Shown: positions 26,693-34,307 of the stretch, piece after piece
How positions within the stretch are numbered: the first letter of the stretch is position 1
Layout: every line of letters begins with the position of its first letter
Source: Flavobacteriaceae bacterium
Lineage (GTDB): Bacteria; Bacteroidota; Bacteroidia; Flavobacteriales; Flavobacteriaceae
Length of the DNA: 64,000 nucleotides
Direction of reading: 5' to 3'
Assembly: GCA_947453195.1 (NCBI GenBank)
Contig: CANGFO010000003.1
Coordinates: forward strand, 62,001-126,000
Notes under the pieces: model-generated
The model's input: only the letters and a program-made list of their open reading frames with translations
What the model was told of the DNA's origin: nothing
Databases searched by the model: none
Program-made: the position numbers and the translations under genes

Positions 26693-27508
26693 ATGAATTT
26701 CACGAAAACCACCGAAGAATCATCCAAATACGAGCATTTAGAAAAAATGTCGGTTTCGGAATTGTTACACAACATCAATAACGAAGACAAAACCGTACCA
26801 TTAGCCGTTGAAAAAGCGTTACCTCAAATTGAAACTTTGGTAACAAAAGTGGTAGAAAAAATGAAATTGGGCGGACGAATTTTTTATATCGGTGCAGGCA
26901 CATCAGGAAGATTAGGTATTGTGGATGCTTCCGAATGTCCTCCTACTTTTGGAGTACCATTTGATTTAGTAAACGGAATCATTGCCGGGGGTGATCAAGC
27001 CATTCGCAGTGCGGTTGAAAATGCCGAAGACAACACCACACAAGCCTGGATTGATTTGCAAGAGCATAATATTGGATCTAATGATGTGGTTATCGGAATT
27101 GCCGCTTCTGGAACCACTCCATATGTCCTTGGCGGATTAACAAAATGCAATGAAAATAACATTCTTACAGGTTGCATCACGTGCAACGAAGGAAGTCCGT
27201 TGGCTTTATTGGCAAATGCACCAATTGTTGTGGTTGTTGGACCAGAGTTTGTAACTGGAAGTTCTAGAATGAAAGCAGGAACGGCACAAAAATTAGTTCT
27301 GAATATGATTTCGACTTCTACGATGATTCAACTCGGAAAAGTAAAAGGAAACAAAATGGTCGATATGCAATTGAGCAACGACAAATTAGTAGATCGAGGT
27401 GTAAAAATGATTATGAGCGAGATTCCGGTAACCTATGAAAAAGCAAGCGAATTGTTACTTGAAAATGGTAGCGTTCGAAAAGCAGTAGACCATTATAATT
27501 CAAAATAA
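26693..27508 (+). CDS. murQ: N-acetylmuramic acid 6-phosphate etherase
   Basis: 271 aa. SIS-domain enzyme with the MurQ signature IFYIGAGTSGRLGIVDASECPPTF; E81 in ASECPP is the catalytic glutamate. It cleaves the lactyl ether of MurNAc-6-phosphate, giving GlcNAc-6-phosphate and lactate during peptidoglycan recycling. The C-terminal helical part is shorter than in E. coli MurQ (about 298 aa), as is common in Bacteroidota. Followed after 9 nt by a DUF6095 gene and a small lipoprotein gene, likely one operon. Confidence 0.94.
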   Translation: MNFTKTTEESSKYEHLEKMSVSELLHNINNEDKTVPLAVEKALPQIETLVTKVVEKMKLGGRIFYIGAGTSGRLGIVDASECPPTFGVPFDLVNGIIAGGDQAIRSAVENAEDNTTQAWIDLQEHNIGSNDVVIGIAASGTTPYVLGGLTKCNENNILTGCITCNEGSPLALLANAPIVVVVGPEFVTGSSRMKAGTAQKLVLNMISTSTMIQLGKVKGNKMVDMQLSNDKLVDRGVKMIMSEIPVTYEKASELLLENGSVRKAVDHYNSK

Positions 27509-27517
27509 ACACACTAT

Positions 27518-27742
27518 ATGGCAACTAACAAAGAATTATTAGCTAAAGGAGTCAAATACCTTTTTGGTGCCTTACCCTTAATGTTTTTGGGACCTAGTGT
27601 TTTTTACAATGCATTAATGAACAAACAAAACAACTGGCATTATTTGGTTTTAGTTATTGGCTGTGCCATTTGTATCACTTCTGTTTATTTGGCATTTAAA
27701 GGTTTAAAAACAATGACCGATGCTTTATTCAATGACAAATAA
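27518..27742 (+). CDS. DUF6095 family membrane protein
   Basis: 74 aa with two membrane helices (YLFGALPLMFLGPSVFY and LVLVIGCAICITSVYLAF) and a short C-terminal tail. I recognise the pattern as DUF6095, regularly found right after murQ in Flavobacteria. Role unknown; linkage to peptidoglycan recycling is only inferred from conserved order. 9 nt after murQ. Confidence 0.75.
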   Translation: MATNKELLAKGVKYLFGALPLMFLGPSVFYNALMNKQNNWHYLVLVIGCAICITSVYLAFKGLKTMTDALFNDK

Positions 27743-27746
27743 CATT

Positions 27747-28118
27747 ATGAAAAAACTTCTATTTCTTTTAACCCTTTCTCTTTTCTCCTGCCAAAAGCAA
27801 GTCGAATGCAATCCAAAAGAATTTAAAACAGGAACCTTTCGATTTGAACAAGTTGTAAATGGCAAAAAAGAAATTACTACGTTTACAAGAACAGAAAACC
27901 TTCAAATTGAAACTTATCACGAAAGAACAGATACCGCTTCGGTTCGTTGGGTAAACGACTACGAATTTATTCTTCAAAAACTAAAGCCTCGAAATAGAGC
28001 AGAGAAAAAAGCTATAAGCATGCGATTTCTTTCTACTAAAGGCAAAACCTATACTTTTGAATATTCGTTTGTTGGAGAATCAAAAAAACAAATGGGAACT
28101 GTAACAAAAACCAATTAA
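27747..28118 (+). CDS. Small lipoprotein
   Basis: 123 aa from ATG 27747. The frame extends upstream to 27720, but that overlaps the DUF6095 gene and precedes the signal. Lipobox FSLFSC-type: LLFLLTLSLFSCQKQ, cysteine at residue 15. The rest is a small beta domain (GTFRFEQVVNGKKEITTFTR). Similar small proteins are sometimes mislabelled as DNA topoisomerase IV in databases; nothing supports that. Located in the murQ unit. Confidence 0.72.
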   Translation: MKKLLFLLTLSLFSCQKQVECNPKEFKTGTFRFEQVVNGKKEITTFTRTENLQIETYHERTDTASVRWVNDYEFILQKLKPRNRAEKKAISMRFLSTKGKTYTFEYSFVGESKKQMGTVTKTN

Positions 28119-28156
28119 TCTCGTAAAACTACTTTACAACTTAGAATAATAAGCAA

Positions 28157-29017
28157 ATGATTGAACTAATTTCAAACCCAAATGCTTGGGTCGCGCTACT
28201 TACACTTACGTTCTTAGAAATCATTTTAGGAATAGATAATATTGTTTTTTTATCTATTGTTTCAGGGAAACTTCCAGAAAAAGAACAACCCAAAGCACGA
28301 AAAATAGGTTTGGCACTTGCTATGGTTTTCCGAATCATATTGTTGTTTGGAATCACTTGGGTCTTGAGTTTGCAGGAAACCTTATTCCATGTCAACTTCG
28401 GATTTTTTGAAGCTCATGTAACCGGTCAGAGTTTAATTATTTTTGGTGGAGGCTTGTTTTTATTGTATAAATCGGTTTCTGAAATTCACCACAAAATGGA
28501 AGGTGAAGAAGAAGGAACCAAAGGAAAATCGGCCTCTGGCCTATCCAGTGCCATTATACAAATTGCCTTATTAAACATTGTCTTTTCATTTGATAGTATT
28601 TTAACTGCAATCGGAATGATTAGCATGAAAAGCCCAGCAGAAGGTGGATTTGGTCCAACAGGAGCTATTGAAATCATGATACTTTCAGTAGTAATTTCAA
28701 TAGGAATAATGATGATTTTTGCAGGTCCCGTTTCTAAATTCGTTAACGAACACCCAACCATTCAAATCCTTGGATTGTCCTTCCTAATCTTAATTGGAGT
28801 GATGTTGCTTGCCGAAGGTTCGCACTTGGCACACTTCCGTTTTGGCAACGATGTGGAGGTAACCAGCATCCCAAAAGGTTATTTGTATTTTGCTATTTTC
28901 TTCTCTTTGTTTGTGGAATTTCTCAACATCAAAGTGCGCAAAAACAGCAAACCTGTTCAGCTACACAACAACGAAATCAAAGATGATAATCTAAAAGATA
29001 CCGATATTAATAATTAG
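28157..29017 (+). CDS. TerC family integral membrane protein
   Basis: 286 aa with about seven membrane helices. TerC hallmark acidic residues lie in helices: LEIILGIDNIVFLSIVSGKLP at the N-terminus and NIVFSFDSILTAIGM in the middle. TerC/Alx-type proteins export or handle Mn2+ or support tellurite resistance and membrane-protein folding; the substrate here is not determined by sequence. A strong hairpin terminator follows at 29072-29102. Confidence 0.9.
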   Translation: MIELISNPNAWVALLTLTFLEIILGIDNIVFLSIVSGKLPEKEQPKARKIGLALAMVFRIILLFGITWVLSLQETLFHVNFGFFEAHVTGQSLIIFGGGLFLLYKSVSEIHHKMEGEEEGTKGKSASGLSSAIIQIALLNIVFSFDSILTAIGMISMKSPAEGGFGPTGAIEIMILSVVISIGIMMIFAGPVSKFVNEHPTIQILGLSFLILIGVMLLAEGSHLAHFRFGNDVEVTSIPKGYLYFAIFFSLFVEFLNIKVRKNSKPVQLHNNEIKDDNLKDTDINN

Positions 29018-29071
29018 TAGCGAATCATTGGGACTTATCAGCAATGGCATTTCCCGCTATACATTACAACA

Positions 29072-29102
29072 AAAAATGTCCCGAAACAATCGGGACATTT
29101 TT
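29072..29102 (+). terminator. Rho-independent terminator after terC
   Basis: Perfect 13-bp stem AAAAATGTCCCGA/TCGGGACATTTTT (29072-29084 and 29090-29102), loop AACAA, then TTG and more T. It lies 55 nt after the TerC-type gene and could also serve the convergent outer-membrane gene. Confidence 0.88.
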
Positions 29103-29147
29103 GTTTTCATTACTATCGGGGCTATAATGGTTATGTCTTTTGTTAAA

Positions 29148-31496
29148 TTATCGTTGCAATTTATAATTTATAGAAAACATGAATATTCTTGGCAAAACAT
29201 ACGTTTTCCGTTCTGTAATTACATAATCCGAAAAAGAATAATCGTTTTTAATTTTATTATTGAACACATTATTTGCAAACAATTCAAATCCAAATGGACT
29301 ATTTTTTTTCTGATAATGCAACGAAACATTCGCAATATCATAAAAATTAGTTTGATTTAAATTATTAGTATTCTTTAAATTATCATAATCAATTTTTAAA
29401 ACAAAAAACTTAGAAAAAGTCAGTTCCAGTTCCGTTGTTATCTCATCCGATTGGTACTTGCTTTTGGTTATTCCATTAAATTGGCTATAACCTTTTGTAT
29501 AACCAATACTTATATCGGGCCATTTTTTGTAGGCTGTTTTAAATACCAGCCCAATATTTTGATTATTCCTATCATTGGTGGTGGTACTATTATTTAATGT
29601 TTGCAAATAATTAAACCAACTTAAATTAGAATTCAACTTCAAATTAAAACGATATATCTTTTTGCTAAAAGAACCATTAAAACGCCAATTCGTTTCAGGA
29701 TTATCAGATAGTATTGGGGTTGAATATTGATTAATACTATTTATTTGAATATCATTTCTAGTAGTTTTTACCTTCTTGTTGTAACTCGCCAAAGCATTCC
29801 ATATAATACCACGATACATATTCATTTTAGAATATCTTAAGTTTGCAGTATGGTATTGCTCGTTCTCCAATAATGCATTTCCTTTAAAAACAGAGTTATA
29901 ACTTTGCAATGTAAATTGATTTGCCATTTGGCTCACTTCGGGAAAAGTATTAGAAAATTTATAATTAAAAGTTATCGTTTCCGATTTATTAAACTCATAA
30001 TCACTATTAAATTGTGGCTGAAATAAAGTTTTAGAAATAGTATAATCCGTTAGATTTTGATTAGTATTCAAATGATACCAATGCAAAAACATTCCTGGTT
30101 TATTTGTCCATTTACCAATCTTGAATTTATACTCTAAACCTACGTAAGCATCATTCAGTTGGTATTTCACATTATTTCCAAAACCAGCAGTAGTAAAATC
30201 ATTTATCGTGCCATTGCTTAATAATTGCTTTTCTGAAGTTTCAAAATTGGAATTAATAAAGTTGTTTCCAAAATTTGTGTAAAGATGATTAAAGTTATTA
30301 AGGATCCAATAATGCTTAAATAAAGCATCTACGCTATTACTTTTTATCCTTTTTATTTGATCAATGGTATAACTAGAATCATTCTGTAAAGGAATTAATC
30401 CTACCAAAAAAGGTTGGTCTATAAACCAATGGTTTTGTGGTGTGTTTTTTTCATAGGCCTGATTAACAACAAAGGTTGTAGTATGATGATTGTTATAACT
30501 TTTATGCCATTCTACATATTGCTTTAAAGAAACATTATCTGCTTTGGATAACGTTTCAAAAGTACTAGTGTTTAAATTCGTAACCGAATTAATGACATTA
30601 TTAATATCATTAGCACTCGATTGCAATTGAGAATTGTAATACCATTTTTCTTTTTTATTAGGCGAATAATCTAACTTGATATTTCCTATTCCTAAAACCG
30701 TTTTAGTTTCATTGTTTTGCAATTTATTTTCAAAAGATATCGAGTTGTTTTGTAAATACTCATTTTTACTTTCGGTTTGCGATTGCATGAATACTTTTGA
30801 AAAAATTCCAAAACCAGAAATAGATAATTTTGGAGAAGTATCCAAACTAAAATTCAAAGCTCCAAATTGGGATTTATTCTGAACTACATCGGTATTATCA
30901 TTGGTAAATGAATACAGATTGGTGAACGACTTTCTATCGGATAAAAAACTACTTACCCCTCCTTGAAAACGCATTAAATCTTCAAAAGTAAAGGTGCTTT
31001 TTCCTATATTATTCATATCCCCAATAAAACTTATATTAGTTTTTGGAGCGAAATAATACAAGCCGGTATGAGCCAAATAAAAACCATTATCGTTGGCAAT
31101 TTCTGCACTGGCTTCAACATCACCAAACACAAATTTCTTTTTGTTTGCCTTTAGTTTTACGTTCATTGCCAAATCTTCACTATCTGAGACTTGCTTCATA
31201 AACCCGACCTCGTTAAAGTGGTCTATAACTTCAATTTTATCTAATGCATCAGCAGGAATATTTTCGACAGCCAATTTAGAGCTACCACCAAAAAAAGATT
31301 TTCCTTCTACAAACATTTTGGTAACTTTTTTGCCTTGAACGGTTACATTCCCTTTTTTATCTACTTCTACTCCTGGTAATTTTTCAAGAAGATTTTTCAT
31401 TTTTCTTTCATTGCCATTAGCAAAAGCCTTAACATCAAAAGTTAAGGTATCTTTTTTTATTTCTATGGGTTTGTACTCGTGTTTTATAACAATCTC
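29148..31496 (-). pseudogene. TonB-receptor-like outer-membrane protein, C-terminal part after frameshift
   Basis: The open frame continues from the -1 frame at 31496 to the stop at 29148 (782 codons before the stop). The first internal ATG is at 31400. The start reads EIVIKHEYKPIEIKK, then FANGNERKMKNLLEKLPGVEVDKKG, a plug-domain pattern, followed by a large beta-barrel (OMP_b-brl_3-like) ending MFSINYKLQR. With the N-terminal piece (31822-31484) the product would be 891 aa, normal for this family. The remaining frame is intact, so either the lesion is recent, or an assembly error, or ribosomes shift here. It is the last gene of the peptide-GLPGLI operon. Confidence 0.82.
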
Positions 31497-31822
31497 TTTA
31501 AAACTTGCCCAGTAGATTTTAGTTTAAAGTCGTGCGTGGCAATTGAATAATTTGGTTCTACAATAAAGACTTCTTCTGTATAACCAATATATGAAACGGT
31601 TATTTCATATTTTACCTCCTTATCCAATTCCAATCGGAAGCGCCCTTTATTATCTGCAATAGCAAATTTTAAAGATGCCTTTTCTTGTAGCGGTTTAGCA
31701 ATGATGTTTGCATACTCAAGAGGTACTCCTTTATTATCAAAGACCACACCAGTTATGGTGTGGTCTTGTGAATAATTTATTGAATGAGTAATGAAAAATA
31801 TGGTTAAAAAAAATAATCTCAA
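31484..31822 (-). pseudogene. TonB-receptor-like protein, N-terminal part (signal peptide and CarboxypepD_reg-like domain)
   Basis: 112 aa. Signal peptide (1-19, SINYSQ), then a carboxypeptidase-regulatory-like beta domain (ITGVVFDNKGVPLEYANIIAKP, then GRFRLELDKEVKYEITVSYIGY). It stops at TAA 31486-31484, 12 nt after the point where the other frame takes over. Such N-terminal domains are always followed by a plug and barrel, which lie in the -1 frame. Translation as one protein would need a single -1 shift at 31496-31502. It begins 22 nt after the GLPGLI gene stop. Confidence 0.82.
31496..31502 (-). other. Slippery heptamer at the frameshift, T TTA AAG
   Basis: The minus strand reads TTTAAAG in the zero frame as T-TTA-AAG, the X-XXY-YYZ form that permits -1 ribosomal slipping. 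After a -1 shift the next codons are GAG ATT GTT, giving VLKEIVI, which joins both halves. It is equally what a one-base deletion from AAAA to AAA would leave. Confidence 0.6.
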
Positions 31823-31844
31823 TGTTTTTAGTTTAAGATTAGAA

Positions 31845-32612
31845 TTATGTTTTTGTATTTGGAACTTTCATCATTTCGTCTTTTTTTGCATTTGATTCGC
31901 ATTTGTTTAAATCAATGCTTATAGTCGTATCCATCAAATCATGCATTTTGGATTCTGTAATTATTTTTTTATTTAAGGGTAGTGAAATTACTTCTTCTTT
32001 CTTATCATTATGAACTTTTTCGGCTACATAACTTACGAAATTTTCATCAACTTCTAAAATTAAACCCGGTAATTTTCCATAACCTTTTGGTCCATATGAA
32101 TATTTTATTTGTGGGCAATACCATGCTGATATTGGGTACAAAACATGAATCTCGTTTTCTCCAAAATCAACTTTCAAGATACAATCTGCTTTTAAACACT
32201 CATAACCACAAATTATCTTTTTCTCACCAGTTTTTTTCCAGTCAGTAATGAACTTCTTTTTAATTATGAATTTTTCTTCATCACCATACTTTTCAATTTC
32301 AACATACAAATCATTTGAATTATTTTTACGATGATAAACTCCTTGAACATCACTTATAAAAAGGGATGAACCAATATTTCCATTAACGCTTTCTGGTACT
32401 TTATCCATATAAAATTTCATTTCATCTTCATTATAGATTAAATGAAGATTAACTAATTTGAGATTTGATTCCATCTCAAGGTCAGACTCGATCATTTCAT
32501 TTGTTATTTTATCAGCCTTATTGGGTATAATTTTGTAATCAACAACAAAGTTCTGACCAACTGTAAAATTGACAATAAATAGCAAAAGGAATATAAATTT
32601 ATTTTCCATCAT
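31845..32612 (-). CDS. GLPGLI family secreted protein
   Basis: 255 aa. Signal peptide (1-19, FTVGQ). The family motif near residue 180 reads GYGKLPGLILEVDE, a variant of GLPGLI, after SAWYCPQIKYSYGPKG. GLPGLI proteins are known only in Bacteroidota, often next to TonB-receptor-like genes; their role is unknown. The start overlaps the upstream GLPGLI gene by 14 nt, so the two paralogs are coupled. It precedes the frameshifted outer-membrane gene by 22 nt. Confidence 0.88.
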   Translation of the reverse strand: MMENKFIFLLLFIVNFTVGQNFVVDYKIIPNKADKITNEMIESDLEMESNLKLVNLHLIYNEDEMKFYMDKVPESVNGNIGSSLFISDVQGVYHRKNNSNDLYVEIEKYGDEEKFIIKKKFITDWKKTGEKKIICGYECLKADCILKVDFGENEIHVLYPISAWYCPQIKYSYGPKGYGKLPGLILEVDENFVSYVAEKVHNDKKEEVISLPLNKKIITESKMHDLMDTTISIDLNKCESNAKKDEMMKVPNTKT

Positions 32613-33318
32613 TTTCTTCTTTCATTTTTTTAGAAAAATCTTCAATTAGTTTATTATACTCTTCATATGTAACAATTTTACCTTTATTAGGTTTTGTTAT
32701 TACAGCAGATTTTGTTTTAAGTTCAATTTTTGTGACTCCAATTACAATATTTCTATCTTGTAGTTCCATTATTAATCCGGGCAGACCACAAAATGCTTTC
32801 GGACCAAATGAAAATGGAAGTTTTGGACAATACCAAGCAATTACAGTTCTCTTAAAAGTTCCAACTTCGTTTGTAACTGTTACATCTGTCGTAGCTTTAT
32901 AACATAAATAATTTTGTATTTTTTTACTTTCTTTAGATAAAACCCACTTAGTATTATCAGAACTTTTAACTAAAAAATTACCTAGTAATTTATTTTCTAC
33001 TTCGTTTAAAATGATATTTGAATTCTTTTCTTTAAAGTATTTACCATTTACTCCACTGAAAGCAGTAGAAAAAGATGTATTATTATTATCACCATTCATC
33101 TTCATGTTTTCATAAAATAGCATTTCATTATCATTAAAGTCTAAAGAAAATGAAACATATTTTGCATTTTTTTTTGCTTCCTTATAATAATCTGCCATTG
33201 GACCGTTATCCATAACTTTATCATTACCTATTACTAGACCGTAAGAAATTTTACTGGTTTTTAATTGACTATAAATTGATAAAGTAAATAATAAAAATAA
33301 TATAACTGGTTTTTTCAT
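32599..33318 (-). CDS. GLPGLI family secreted protein
   Basis: 239 aa. Short signal peptide (1-17, LSIYSQ), then the conserved order: FSLDFNDNEMLFYEN, CYKATTDV, VIAWYCPKLPFSFGPKAFCGLPGLIMELQD. The exact GLPGLI motif is at the expected place. It is clearly a paralog of the next gene, which shares AWYCP-x-FGP-GLPGLI layout. It follows the small secreted peptide gene at 33377 by 58 nt in the same direction. Confidence 0.9.
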   Translation of the reverse strand: MKKPVILFLLFTLSIYSQLKTSKISYGLVIGNDKVMDNGPMADYYKEAKKNAKYVSFSLDFNDNEMLFYENMKMNGDNNNTSFSTAFSGVNGKYFKEKNSNIILNEVENKLLGNFLVKSSDNTKWVLSKESKKIQNYLCYKATTDVTVTNEVGTFKRTVIAWYCPKLPFSFGPKAFCGLPGLIMELQDRNIVIGVTKIELKTKSAVITKPNKGKIVTYEEYNKLIEDFSKKMKEENDGK

Positions 33319-33376
33319 TTTGTAATTTTAATGCCGTAAATAAATCTATTCAAATTTATATATTAATTTAAATTAT

Positions 33377-33592
33377 TTAATAAGGAATATTTTGTCTCAA
33401 ACAATCCTGCAAAGCAGCAACGCAATACTCTTGAGCTTGACATGCTTCGACACCATGGCTAACATAATAGTTATAGCTATTATCATATGCAATATAACAC
33501 GGATTTCTTCTTAAAATAACTTCATTTTTTACTTTTGGTAAAGCGGTGTTTATTGCTAAAAGATTAGCTACCACTAAAAATATTTTTTTCAT
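33377..33592 (-). CDS. Short secreted cysteine-containing peptide A
   Basis: 71 aa. A weak signal peptide (residues 1-17, ending INTA) leaves about 54 residues with four cysteines: C32, C51, C57, C64. It shares with peptide B a framework of C, YY, QA, [VI]AA and C, with exactly 32 residues between the first and the matching last cysteine. Located 17 nt after peptide B and 58 nt before two GLPGLI genes. I recognise no family; disulfide-bonded or hydrophobic secreted peptide is an inference. Confidence 0.65.
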   Translation of the reverse strand: MKKIFLVVANLLAINTALPKVKNEVILRRNPCYIAYDNSYNYYVSHGVEACQAQEYCVAALQDCLRQNIPY

Positions 33593-33609
33593 TTTTAAAT
33601 TATTTATTA

Positions 33610-33810
33610 TTAATTATCACAACCTATACACTTATCATAAGCCGCAATAGCCATAGTGCTTGCTTGATTATTATCAAAACCAGCTTGTCGGGCATAATAA
33701 TAAGCTATATTCCAAACATTTGAACAATTCAATCTTTTTTCCTTTTTTGATGCATTTGATACACCACTAAAAGCTACCAATGCGATAGCTGTAAACATTA
33801 ATTTTTTCAT
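33610..33810 (-). CDS. Short secreted cysteine-containing peptide B
   Basis: 66 aa from the ATG at 33810. A longer frame to 33855 adds a non-hydrophobic leader before the signal and is rejected. Signal peptide 1-20 with a good cleavage site (SNA before S21) leaves about 46 residues, with a basic N-terminus SKKEKRLN and cysteines C29, C61, C64. It is the first gene of the operon and faces a divergent XRE regulator. No known family recognised; it appears paralogous to peptide A. Confidence 0.65.
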   Translation of the reverse strand: MKKLMFTAIALVAFSGVSNASKKEKRLNCSNVWNIAYYYARQAGFDNNQASTMAIAAYDKCIGCDN

Positions 33811-33873
33811 AATAAATAATTTTAAATTAATAATAAAGTTTTTTAAAAGGCTCAAACCTTTAATAATGTTAAA

Positions 33874-33890
33874 TAGTTTCTCGAGAACTA
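33874..33890. promoter_or_regulatory. Candidate operator palindrome between XRE gene and peptide operon
   Basis: TTCTCGAGAA (33878-33887) is a perfect 10-bp palindrome, flanked by TAG and CTA with one unmatched T. It lies in the 258-nt divergent region between the XRE gene and peptide B. XRE proteins bind palindromes of this size, but binding is inferred. Confidence 0.35.
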
Positions 33891-34068
33891 ATTTTCATTA
33901 CAAATTTTAACCAAAATTTATTCATTACCTAAACGCTATATGACTAAATAATGCGTGTTATGCATAAAATAATTTGTTTGTTTATTTAAAGAAAATTTAA
34001 TAGTATTGTAGTACCCCAAATCATAATAAGTTTTACTAATAAGCATTTTGCTTTTATAATTTATTAAT

Positions 34069-34287
34069 ATGGTACATTGGGTACAACAATCTATACGAAA
34101 ATATAGGCTTGAAAAAAATTATTCTCAAGAATGTATGGCTTCTCAACTTAATCTTTCTCAAACAAGTTATGGAAGAATTGAAAATGGCAAAACACCACTT
34201 ACCATTGAAATGCTGGAAAAAATTTTAGAAATTCTTAATATTGAATTATTGGTTTTTTTAAATAAAGCAAAAAAACATAAATCATAA
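34069..34287 (+). CDS. XRE family transcriptional regulator
   Basis: 72 aa, a bare helix-turn-helix: residues about 8-60 read IRKYRLEKNYSQECMASQLNLSQTSYGRIENGKTPLTIEMLEKILEIL in pattern, with Q-A/S-L at the first helix and S-Y-x-R-I-E-N-G-K as the recognition helix end. No ligand domain is attached. It is divergent from the peptide/GLPGLI operon and is therefore its likely regulator. It is followed by the formate-THF ligase gene on the other strand (20 nt between stops). Confidence 0.85.
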   Translation: MVHWVQQSIRKYRLEKNYSQECMASQLNLSQTSYGRIENGKTPLTIEMLEKILEILNIELLVFLNKAKKHKS

Positions 34288-34307
34288 ATCAATATTTTTT
34301 ACAAACG

